A DNA stretch of 8,989 nucleotides from an uncultured Clostridia bacterium (lineage in GTDB: Bacteria > Bacillota > Clostridia > Lachnospirales > Anaerotignaceae), in assembly GCA_937919015.1 (NCBI GenBank), contig CALFPN010000037.1, positions 1-8,989 on the forward strand, written 5' to 3'. The notes below the pieces were generated by a model that was not told the DNA's origin, searched no databases, and saw only the letters and a list, made by a program, of their open reading frames with translations. Below are positions 1 to 5,554 of the stretch, in pieces (within the stretch, counting starts at the first letter, position 1; the number at the start of each line of letters is the position of its first letter). The translations under genes were made by a program, and so were the position numbers.

Positions 1-534
1 CCCGGTCACGCCGGTTGCGCCTGTTGCGCCTGTAGTCCCGGTCGCGCCGGTTGCGCCTGTGGCCCCTGTTGCACCCGTTGCACCCGTTGCGCCGGCAGGA
101 CCAATAGGCCCGGTAGGCCCGGTAACACCTGTTACACCGGTTGCCCCCGTCGCGCCGGTAGCCCCCGTTGCGCCCGTTGCGCCGGCAGGACCCATCGGCC
201 CGGTTGCGCCGGTCACGCCTGTTACACCAGTGGCTCCTGTTGCGCCGGTTGCGCCGGTAACGCCTGTGACACCGGCGGGGCCCATAGGTCCGGTAGGCCC
301 GGTCGCTCCTGTTGCCCCTGTAGGGCCGCTAGGGCCAGCGGGGCCGGTTGCCCCTGTAGCCCCTGTTGCACCGGTCGCCCCCGTTGCCCCGGGGTTACCC
401 TGCGGGCCAAAAGGCCCGGTTACGCCTGTGGGGCCCGTTGCGCCTGTTGCACCGGTGGCCCCTGTAAAGCCTCTGGGGCCCATGGGCCCTGTGGGGCCGG
501 TAGCCCCCGTTGCACCTGTGGGACCGGTAGCCCC
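1..534 (-). repeat. Gly-X-Y coding repeat with a 90-bp higher-order period
   Basis: The 9-bp codon-triplet repeat (GGN-NNN-ACN mostly) is continuous from position 534 to the left edge. A landmark segment encoding GPM/GPI followed by GPAG recurs with its edge at 91, 181 and 271. This is an exact spacing of 90 bp, or 30 residues and 10 collagen triplets. The units are diverged at synonymous positions, so the array is not a recent perfect duplication. Such arrays commonly vary in length between strains. Confidence 0.8.
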
Positions 535-630
535 TGTCAGCACGCAACAGCGTGTCCAACAGCAATTTGGATTTTGATTGTCCCGTCGATCACAATCGCG
601 GTCGGGATAGCCGTAAGGATATTGATTCAT
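1..630 (-). CDS. Collagen-like Gly-X-Y repeat protein (BclA/exosporium type), C-terminus beyond window
   Basis: This is the N-terminal 210 codons of a collagen-like surface protein. The first 32 residues are a polar, Cys-rich head containing the pairs C23-C24 and C28-C29. From G33 to the window edge every third residue is Gly, giving 59 uninterrupted Gly-X-Y triplets dominated by GAT, with GPT, GVT, GPM/GPI and GPAG. Thr-rich bacterial collagens of this type, such as BclA-like proteins, form trimeric, often glycosylated filaments on spore exosporia or cell surfaces. That role is family knowledge, not shown here. I see no classical signal peptide, which suits spore-surface assembly from the mother cell. 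A C-terminal trimerisation domain would lie outside the window. The start at 630 is chosen because AGGAGG at 643-638 is 7 nt away; an in-frame ATG at 636 is only 1 nt from it. The opposite strand has an Ala-Pro-Val open frame that is only the shadow of these repeats. Confident on class, less on location. Confidence 0.85.
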   Translation of the reverse strand, partial: MNQYPYGYPDRDCDRRDNQNPNCCWTRCCVLTGATGPTGATGATGPTGPMGPRGFTGATGATGATGPTGVTGPFGPQGNPGATGATGATGATGATGPAGPSGPTGATGATGPTGPMGPAGVTGVTGATGATGATGVTGVTGATGPMGPAGATGATGATGATGATGVTGVTGPTGPIGPAGATGATGATGATGATGATGTTGATGATGVTG

Positions 631-637
631 AAACATT

Positions 638-643
638 CCTCCT
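638..643 (-). promoter_or_regulatory. Ribosome binding site deciding the collagen-gene start
   Basis: AGGAGG lies 7 nt before ATG at 630-628 and 1 nt before an in-frame ATG at 636-634. Normal spacing selects the 630 start. Confidence 0.75.
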
Positions 644-655
644 GTTTGAATTTTT

Positions 656-673
656 AGAAACAGGCCTGTTTCT
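656..673. repeat. 18-bp perfect palindrome upstream of the collagen-like gene
   Basis: AGAAACAGGCCTGTTTCT is its own reverse complement over 18 bases, with no spacer. It sits between the putative sigma-K-like -10 (679-687) and the ribosome binding site. The predicted start of transcription therefore falls at or inside it. A gapless palindrome with this symmetry is typical of a dimeric repressor operator. As RNA it would be a poor hairpin because there is no loop. The binding protein is unknown. Confidence 0.6.
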
Positions 674-678
674 TCTTC

Positions 679-705
679 CATACTATGTGGGGACGGGATT
701 TTTGT
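679..705 (-). promoter_or_regulatory. Putative sigma-K-like (mother-cell sporulation) promoter
   Basis: On the minus strand AC (705-704), a 16-nt spacer and CATAGTATG (687-679) resemble the Bacillus sigma-K pattern AC-N16/17-CATANNNTA, with one mismatch at the last base. No good sigma-A promoter is visible for this gene. A late mother-cell promoter would fit an exosporium collagen. The motif is short and could be chance. Confidence 0.4.
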
Positions 706-727
706 GCAGAAAATCCTGTAGGGATGC

Positions 728-756
728 TTGACAGGATGCTTCGGTTTTTCTATACT
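728..756 (+). promoter_or_regulatory. Sigma-A promoter of the exporter-HAD/tcdA unit
   Basis: TTGACA (728-733), a 17-nt spacer and TATACT (751-756) are near consensus. Predicted start is about 763, leaving a leader of about 28 nt before ATG at 791. An 8-bp direct repeat GGATGCTT (722-729 and 734-741) flanks the -35 box with a 12-bp period and might be an activator or repressor site. Confidence 0.85.
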
Positions 757-790
757 TTCCACAGAAAAGAAAAATGAAAGGAGACCCCCT

Positions 791-2170
791 ATGACACATC
801 ATCTGCCCAGAGTCGGACTGCGCATGATTAAAACATCTTTGGCAGTTTGTATTTGCTTTTTGATCTATTTTTTGCGGGGGGAAGAAGGTGCCCCTGTTTT
901 CTCTACCATTGCAGCGATCATCTGTATGCAGCCTCAGGTGGAAAACAGCCGTCAGGCTGCCTTTAACCGTATTGTCGGCACGCTGGTCGGAGCAGTGTTT
1001 GCCATCCTGATTGTTTATCTTGTGCGAGAGATTCCGTGGTATTATCGCATCTTCCGTTATGTGGTTATCTCCTTGACCATCATTCCTGTCATGTATGTGA
1101 CTGTTTTGCTGAAAAAAACCGGTGCCACAGCCTTGGCCGGTATCGTTTTGTTGAGTACTTGCCTTTCCAATGCAGGGCAGCCGCCCATCGTCGATGCGAT
1201 GAACCGTTCCGTGGAAACCATTATCGGCATTTTGGTTTCTTTGGTGGTCAATGGTCTGCATCTGCCCAGAAAGTATTCGGATGACTGCCTGTTTGTGACA
1301 GGGTTTGACGGCGCACTGTATGATGAAAAGGAAGGCATTACGCCCTATGTTCTCTTTGAACTGAATCAGCTCATCCATGATGGGATGCCCTTTACCATTG
1401 CAACGGAACGCACCCCAGCCTCTCTGGTATCTGACCTGAAGAATGTGGAGCTGCAGCTGCCTGTCATCGCCATGGATGGGGCAGTGCTCTATGATGTGAA
1501 AGATAAGCGTTACCTTGCCACCAATGGTCTGGACAGAAAACTGGCGGATGCCATCTGTGCCCATGCGGACAAAAAGGGCTATCATTATTTCCGCAATGTT
1601 GTGTGGGAAAATGTTCTCCTGATTTATTATAACGATTTCAAGGATTTTAAGAATGAGGCGGAAAAACAGACCTATCTGTCCAACCGCCGTTCTCCGTATC
1701 GAAATTATGTCAATGGTGAAGTGCCGGAAAACGGTATTGTTGTCTATATCCTGCTGGTGCTGAAGGATGCAGAGGCCGATACCTTGGAAGCAGAACTGCG
1801 AGCCATGGATACGAAAAACGAGCTGCTTTTTTTGCGGGATAAATCGGAAACGCCTGAGGAATACTGTCATTTGAAGATATACCATAAAAATGCCACCAAG
1901 GAATATATGCTGCATCGGCTGATAGAGGAAATTCCTCAGAAAAAATATGTGGCCTTTGGCAGCAACAAAAACGACGTTTCCATGCTGGCGGCGGCAGACC
2001 TTTCCTTTGCGACGGCGGATGCCGTCCCTGAAGCGGTGGTGGCGGCGAACCAGCAGCTGAAAGGCTACGGTGGGGACAGCATTGTCAGAAAGATTTCCCA
2101 TCTTTATGAACGTCTGCCCGGACAGAAACTACCAAAAGAATTGAGAGAATCCGAAAAACGAGAGGGATAA
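791..2170 (+). CDS. Aromatic-acid-exporter-like (ArAE/FUSC) membrane domain fused to a degenerate HAD-IIB phosphatase domain
   Basis: The 459-residue protein has two parts. Residues about 10-160 hold roughly six hydrophobic segments (about 10-28, 34-47, 57-79, 88-108, 111-126, 142-158), with the R-x-x-GT-x-x-G pattern (R60-G67) usual in ArAE/FUSC exporters. Residues about 165-450 match the layout of Cof-type HAD-IIB phosphatases. Motif I is TGFDGAL (170-176), where canonical enzymes have DxDGT: the nucleophile Asp is G171, while the acid/base position D173 remains. Motif II Thr is T205 in ATER and motif III Lys is K370. Motif IV is GSNKND (390-395), with the first Asp changed to S391. The cytoplasmic domain is therefore probably not a working phosphatase and may bind a ligand or be structural; this is inference. 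Start 791 is chosen for AAAGGAG 7 nt upstream; an upstream in-frame ATG at 728 overlaps the -35 box. tcdA follows after 2 nt, so they are co-transcribed. Transported substrate unknown. Confidence 0.85.
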   Translation: MTHHLPRVGLRMIKTSLAVCICFLIYFLRGEEGAPVFSTIAAIICMQPQVENSRQAAFNRIVGTLVGAVFAILIVYLVREIPWYYRIFRYVVISLTIIPVMYVTVLLKKTGATALAGIVLLSTCLSNAGQPPIVDAMNRSVETIIGILVSLVVNGLHLPRKYSDDCLFVTGFDGALYDEKEGITPYVLFELNQLIHDGMPFTIATERTPASLVSDLKNVELQLPVIAMDGAVLYDVKDKRYLATNGLDRKLADAICAHADKKGYHYFRNVVWENVLLIYYNDFKDFKNEAEKQTYLSNRRSPYRNYVNGEVPENGIVVYILLVLKDAEADTLEAELRAMDTKNELLFLRDKSETPEEYCHLKIYHKNATKEYMLHRLIEEIPQKKYVAFGSNKNDVSMLAAADLSFATADAVPEAVVAANQQLKGYGGDSIVRKISHLYERLPGQKLPKELRESEKREG

Positions 2171-2172
2171 AT

Positions 2173-2883
2173 ATGGATGAACTGCATGTGTTTTCTAGAG
2201 CAGAGCTGCTCTTGGGAAAAGAAAAACTGGAGAAACTGAAAAAGGCCCGCGTGGCGGTGTTCGGCATTGGCGGTGTGGGCTCTTTTGCGGCGGAGGCCAT
2301 TGCCAGAGGCGGTGTGGGCCATATTGCCCTCATTGACGGGGATACGGTCAGCCTGACCAATATCAATCGTCAGCTGATTGCCCTTCATTCTACCATTGGG
2401 AAGGATAAAACTGCGGTCATGGCGGAACGCATCCACGATATCTGCCCCGAAACGGAAGTTCTGGAATACCCTGTGAATTATACGGCGGAAAACAAAGACC
2501 TGATCGATTTTGCGTCCTATGATTATATTGTGGATGCCATTGATATGGTGACCAGTAAGATTCTTCTGATCGAAGAAGCCAAAAAAGCGGGGACAGAGGT
2601 CATCAGCTGCATGGGTACGGGGAATAAATTTGACCCGACTTTGTTTGAAGTGGCGGATATTTCCAAGACCAGTGTATGTCCCCTGGCAAAGGTGATGCGA
2701 AAGGAACTGAAAGACCGCGGCATCAAAGGGGTAAAGGTGGTTTATTCCAAAGAGATCCCCGTAAAGCCTGCGGATTCTGACGAAACCAATAGACGTCAGA
2801 CCCCCGGCAGCCTGTCCTTCGTGCCCCCTGTGGCGGGGATGATTCTGGCAGGGGAAGTGATCAAACACATGATAGAAAAGTGA
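2173..2883 (+). CDS. tcdA: tRNA threonylcarbamoyladenosine dehydratase (ThiF/E1-like)
   Basis: This 236-residue cytosolic enzyme belongs to the E1-like ThiF superfamily. TcdA uses ATP to cyclise the t6A base at position 37 of ANN-decoding tRNAs to the ct6A form. Visible features are an N-terminal FSR-x-ELLLG segment (7-15), the nucleotide-binding loop GIGGVGS (31-37), and the adenylation-site stretch D55-x-D57 with N63-x-N65-R66-Q67 and K79. There is also a DAID motif near 122-125, and the C-terminal PGSLSFVPPVAG signature is typical of TcdA/YgdL. Length matches the short Firmicute members. GAGAGGG lies 6 nt before the ATG. The gene follows the exporter-HAD gene by 2 nt and is closed by the terminator at 2912-2947. 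The link with the upstream gene is probably only shared transcription. A different E1-like role cannot be fully excluded, but the full-length match to TcdA is strong. Confidence 0.92.
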   Translation: MDELHVFSRAELLLGKEKLEKLKKARVAVFGIGGVGSFAAEAIARGGVGHIALIDGDTVSLTNINRQLIALHSTIGKDKTAVMAERIHDICPETEVLEYPVNYTAENKDLIDFASYDYIVDAIDMVTSKILLIEEAKKAGTEVISCMGTGNKFDPTLFEVADISKTSVCPLAKVMRKELKDRGIKGVKVVYSKEIPVKPADSDETNRRQTPGSLSFVPPVAGMILAGEVIKHMIEK

Positions 2884-2911
2884 TTGACAATCCTGTACGA
2901 TTTGATAAACT
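2884..2911 (+). promoter_or_regulatory. Possible sigma-A promoter overlapping the tcdA terminator
   Basis: TTGACA (2884-2889) directly after the tcdA stop codon, a 16-nt spacer and TAAACT (2906-2911) form a moderate promoter. Transcription would start near 2918, inside the left arm of the tcdA terminator. Such transcripts could not form the full hairpin and might read on to the MATE gene. No better promoter for that gene is evident. Confidence 0.35.
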
Positions 2912-2947
2912 AAACTCGGCTATCTCATAAGAGTAGCCGAGTTTTTT
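2912..2947 (+). terminator. Rho-independent terminator after tcdA
   Basis: An 11-bp perfect stem joins AAACTCGGCTA (2912-2922) to TAGCCGAGTTT (2934-2944). A short internal CTC/GAG extension lies in the loop, and a run of six T (2942-2947) follows. Confidence 0.92.
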
Positions 2948-2973
2948 GTGTAGAACGGAAAAAATATTTTTAT

Positions 2974-2994
2974 CAAATGCAGCGATTGCATTTG
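2974..2994. repeat. 8-bp inverted repeat just upstream of the MATE gene
   Basis: CAAATGCA (2974-2981) and TGCATTTG (2987-2994) are perfect inverted arms around GCGAT. The element ends 11 nt before the AGGAGG of the MATE gene and lacks a T-run, so it is not a terminator. It could be an operator or a leader hairpin affecting translation. Confidence 0.5.
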
Positions 2995-3016
2995 TTTGCA
3001 AGGGCAGGAGGTTTTT

Positions 3017-4348
3017 ATGCATATCCAGTTATCGGATCATTTTACATACAGCAGGCTCATCCGCTTTGTTATCCCCTCTGTGGCGATGATGATTTTTACC
3101 TCCATTTATGGTGTGGTGGATGGGCTGTTCGTTTCCAATTTTGTGGGGAAAACGCCCTTTGCGGCGGTCAATTTCATCATGCCCTTCTGCATGATTCTGG
3201 GTGCCTTTGGGTTTATGCTTGGCACCGGCGGCACGGCTCTGGTAGCCAAAACACTGGGGGAAGGCAATGAAGAACGAGCAAACCGTATTTTTTCCATGCT
3301 GATTTATTTTGCATTGGGGTTGGGGATTCTGCTGGCTCTGTTTGGCATTGTGTTTGTCAGACCCATCGCCCAGAAGCTGGGGGCAGATGAGGCAATGCTG
3401 GGCTACTGCGTGAAATATGCCCGTGTTGTACTGCTTGGGCTGCCCTTCTTCATGCTGCAAAATATGTTCCAGAGTTTTCTGATTGCTGCGGAAAAGCCGA
3501 AAATGGGTCTAATGGTGACCATTGCCGCAGGAGTGACCAATATGGTGCTGGATGCCCTGTTTATTGCAATTTTGCAGTGGGGTGTGGTAGGCGCAGCGGC
3601 GGCAACGGCCTTGAGTCAGTTTGTGGGCGGCGTGGTGCCCCTTGCGTTCTTTTCCCGCAAAAACAGCAGCAAACTGCGCCTGACAAAAACGAGACTGATG
3701 GGGAAGGAACTGCTGCGCACCTGTACCAACGGTTCCTCGGAACTGGTGACCAATGTTTCCCTGTCTCTGGTGTGTATGCTTTATAATATGCAGCTGTTGA
3801 GAATTGCGGGGCAGAACGGCGTAGCGGCGTATGGCGTCATTATGTATGTGAACTTTATTTTCATTTCCATCTATTTGGGCTATTCCTTCGGTACAGCCCC
3901 CATTATTGCCTTTAGTTATGGCGCAAAGAATACGGCAGAACTACAGAATGTACTGAAGAAGAGCCTGAAACTTCTTTTGGGTGCGGGTGTCACATTGTTT
4001 GGTGTGGCGTTCCTGTTTTCCGGTATATTGGCGAAGATTTTCGTGGGCTATGATGCAGAGCTCTATGCCATGACAGCCAGAGGCTTCCGTTTGTATGCAG
4101 TTTCTTATCTGCTGGCTGGGTTTAATATTTATGGATCTTCCTTCTTTACCGCTCTGAATAACGGCATTGTTTCTGCGGTGATCTCCTTTTTGAGAACAGT
4201 GCTGTTTGAAGTAGCGGCCATCCTGATTCTGCCTATTTTCTTCAAACTGGATGGTATCTGGTGTGCCATCTCCGTAGCGGAGATGGCTTCGTTGGGGATT
4301 ACAACAGCTTTTTTCTTTACGCTGCGGAAAAGATACGGATATATCTGA
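3017..4348 (+). CDS. MATE family efflux transporter
   Basis: This 443-residue integral membrane protein has the size and hydrophobic pattern of a 12-helix MATE (MOP superfamily) exporter. MATE proteins expel cationic drugs or metabolites in exchange for Na+ or H+. Recognisable stretches are IPSVAMMIFTSIYGVVDGLF near 19-38, the GTGGTALVAKTLGEG loop after helix 2, and NMVLDALFI in the middle of the N-half. A second half follows after a basic loop around 210-230. This looks like the MepA-like branch seen in Clostridia. ATG at 3017 is preferred because AGGAGG (3006-3011) is 5 nt away; a TTG at 2996 would place the ribosome binding site inside the coding region. The gene stands alone, with an inverted repeat upstream and no convincing terminator downstream. 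Substrate cannot be told from sequence. Confidence 0.9.
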   Translation: MHIQLSDHFTYSRLIRFVIPSVAMMIFTSIYGVVDGLFVSNFVGKTPFAAVNFIMPFCMILGAFGFMLGTGGTALVAKTLGEGNEERANRIFSMLIYFALGLGILLALFGIVFVRPIAQKLGADEAMLGYCVKYARVVLLGLPFFMLQNMFQSFLIAAEKPKMGLMVTIAAGVTNMVLDALFIAILQWGVVGAAAATALSQFVGGVVPLAFFSRKNSSKLRLTKTRLMGKELLRTCTNGSSELVTNVSLSLVCMLYNMQLLRIAGQNGVAAYGVIMYVNFIFISIYLGYSFGTAPIIAFSYGAKNTAELQNVLKKSLKLLLGAGVTLFGVAFLFSGILAKIFVGYDAELYAMTARGFRLYAVSYLLAGFNIYGSSFFTALNNGIVSAVISFLRTVLFEVAAILILPIFFKLDGIWCAISVAEMASLGITTAFFFTLRKRYGYI

Positions 4349-4443
4349 GTAGGGAAAAGCAACATTTTTTTGCAACCCGGTGGTGAGATTTTCCAAAATT
4401 CTTACAGATTTCTTAGATTTTTCTGAAGAAAAAGGGAACCTAC

Positions 4444-4472
4444 TTGCCAAGAAGAGGGATTTTGGGTACAAT
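4444..4472 (+). promoter_or_regulatory. Sigma-A promoter of the lipoprotein gene
   Basis: TTGCCA (4444-4449), a 17-nt spacer and TACAAT (4467-4472) each match consensus at five of six bases. Predicted start is near 4479, giving a leader of about 65 nt. That leader contains a weak TTGCC/GGCAA hairpin ahead of the AGGAGG. The rest of the 195-bp gap after the MATE gene is A/T-rich with no other clear element. Confidence 0.75.
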
Positions 4473-4543
4473 CGAGGTAATAAAAAGTGGTGTTCTGTTG
4501 CCTTTTCGGGCTGCGGCACGAGGGGCAAAAAGGAGGAATCCCT

Positions 4544-5395
4544 ATGAAAAAAAGAATAACAGGAGGATTGCTGGTGGTTTGTCTGCTTGCTTTGGCAGGT
4601 TGCGGCAGCAGTTCCGCAGAGGAGATACCGGCGGAGGAATATGCAGAGAAGGCGCATGTGGTTTTGGAGGAAGCGGACAGTTTTGCGGCAACGTTTCATG
4701 CATCTGTGCAGATGAAGGGTTCCGGCGAGACCGTTACCGAAGGCACGGTGGCCATGGTGAAGGAACCTTTATACATGAATGTTGATACCACACTGGCCTT
4801 TGATAATCTGGTGCAGAAATACGATATGTATCTGGAGGAAACGGAGGATGCGGTTAATCAATACATGAGTTATGACGGCGAATGGACGGAAATGACCATG
4901 AATGAGGAGTCTGCTCTGGCAGGAACCCAAATCTACAACACCCTCTATAACATGGAAACCATCTTTTCTGCAGGGGAAGACTGGACGGCAGAAAAAGAAG
5001 GCGGAAAGATCGCCCTGCATGGTGTGATTCCCGAAAGTAAGTTTTACGACGTGGAGGAATATACCCGCTGGTTCCAGCTGGCAGGCATGAGCGGTCTGTC
5101 CGAAGTGTACTATGCAGGAGTAGGGGATGTTCCCGTGACCGTAAGAGTGGATGGCAAAACGGGCGCACCCCTTTCTTATGAGGTGGATCTGGCAAAACCG
5201 CTGGAGATCATGACGAATAATGTGCTGACAGAACTGGGCGGCGGCAAGCTGGAAAACGGCGTGGCGGTAGAATCTTATCGGATCACCTCTGAACTGACAC
5301 AGCTGGGTGGCGTGGAAGCGGGAGAAATTCCTGCGGAAGCAAAGAATACAGCCATCAACTATGAAAAGGAAATTTCTCTGCTGGAAAAAGAATAA
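4544..5395 (+). CDS. Secreted lipoprotein, LolA/LppX-like fold suspected
   Basis: The 283-residue product begins with a lipoprotein signal: basic n-region (K2, K3, R4), hydrophobic core and lipobox L17-A18-G19-C20. It should be diacylated at C20 and anchored outside the membrane. A short Ser/Glu linker follows. The body alternates polar and hydrophobic residues without membrane segments and reads as an acidic, beta-rich domain. Phrases such as EADSFAATFHASVQMKGSG, EPLYMNVDTT and QYMSYDGEWTEM resemble LolA/LppX-like or DUF6612-type lipoproteins of Clostridia. I recognise this as general pattern only. Function is unknown; binding of a lipid or other hydrophobic ligand is a guess. AGGAGG (4531-4536) is 7 nt from the chosen ATG. 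The gene has its own promoter and terminator, so it acts as a single-gene unit. Confidence 0.85.
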   Translation: MKKRITGGLLVVCLLALAGCGSSSAEEIPAEEYAEKAHVVLEEADSFAATFHASVQMKGSGETVTEGTVAMVKEPLYMNVDTTLAFDNLVQKYDMYLEETEDAVNQYMSYDGEWTEMTMNEESALAGTQIYNTLYNMETIFSAGEDWTAEKEGGKIALHGVIPESKFYDVEEYTRWFQLAGMSGLSEVYYAGVGDVPVTVRVDGKTGAPLSYEVDLAKPLEIMTNNVLTELGGGKLENGVAVESYRITSELTQLGGVEAGEIPAEAKNTAINYEKEISLLEKE

Positions 5396-5397
5396 AA

Positions 5398-5443
5398 GTT
5401 TGCGGAGCAAACGGAGCCTTAGACTGAAAATCTAAGGCTTTTT
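5398..5443 (+). terminator. Rho-independent terminator after the lipoprotein gene, with a preceding small hairpin
   Basis: The main stem is AGCCTTAGA (5415-5423) with TCTAAGGCT (5431-5439), a 7-nt loop and TTTTT (5439-5443). Two bases upstream is a separate perfect hairpin, GTTTGC (5398-5403) with GCAAAC (5407-5412) and loop GGA. This may stabilise the 3' end. Confidence 0.9.
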
Positions 5444-5457
5444 ATATTTTGGGGGCT

Positions 5458-5486
5458 TTCCCTTTGTGCATACATTATGATATAAT
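5458..5486 (+). promoter_or_regulatory. Extended -10 promoter of the ABC-F gene
   Basis: A perfect extended -10, TG-A-TATAAT (5478-5486), has only a weak -35 (TTCCCT, 5458-5463) 17 nt upstream. The start is expected near 5493, giving a leader of about 60 nt. No leader peptide or attenuator of the kind that controls antibiotic-induced ABC-F genes is apparent. Confidence 0.75.
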
Positions 5487-5554
5487 TTAATTTAGTGCGT
5501 TTGGCGCAAAGAACTGAGGAAAAATAAGAAAATGAAATAAAAGGAGAGAAAACC

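Noticed and set aside
1..534. Array could be read as CRISPR or non-coding tandem repeat
   Set aside because: The unit is a 9-bp codon triplet without spacers, maintaining an open frame with synonymous variation. That is a coding repeat.
59..577. Plus-strand open frame of Ala-Pro-Val repeats
   Set aside because: It has no ribosome binding site and its repeat is the reverse complement of Gly-Ala-Thr codons. The minus strand has the start, Shine-Dalgarno and Gly periodicity.
728..790. Upstream ATG for the exporter-HAD protein adding 21 residues
   Set aside because: The ATG overlaps the -35 box and precedes the predicted transcription start. The ATG at 791 has the ribosome binding site.
683..2101. 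Long minus-strand open frame opposite the exporter-HAD gene
   Set aside because: The product is His/Gln/Arg-rich with no family resemblance, and the plus frame has promoter, ribosome binding site and recognisable domains. It is an antisense shadow.
2996..3016. TTG start for the MATE gene adding 7 residues
   Set aside because: The AGGAGG would lie inside the coding sequence. ATG at 3017 has normal spacing.
4398..4440. Imperfect hairpin after the MATE gene as a terminator
   Set aside because: The TTTCTT/AAGAAA stem has a bulge and is followed by A and G bases, with no T-run on either useful side.
5487..5554. Antibiotic-sensing leader peptide or attenuator before ABC-F
   Set aside because: The leader of about 60 nt has no short ORF with a ribosome binding site and only a 4-bp TGCG/CGCA hairpin.
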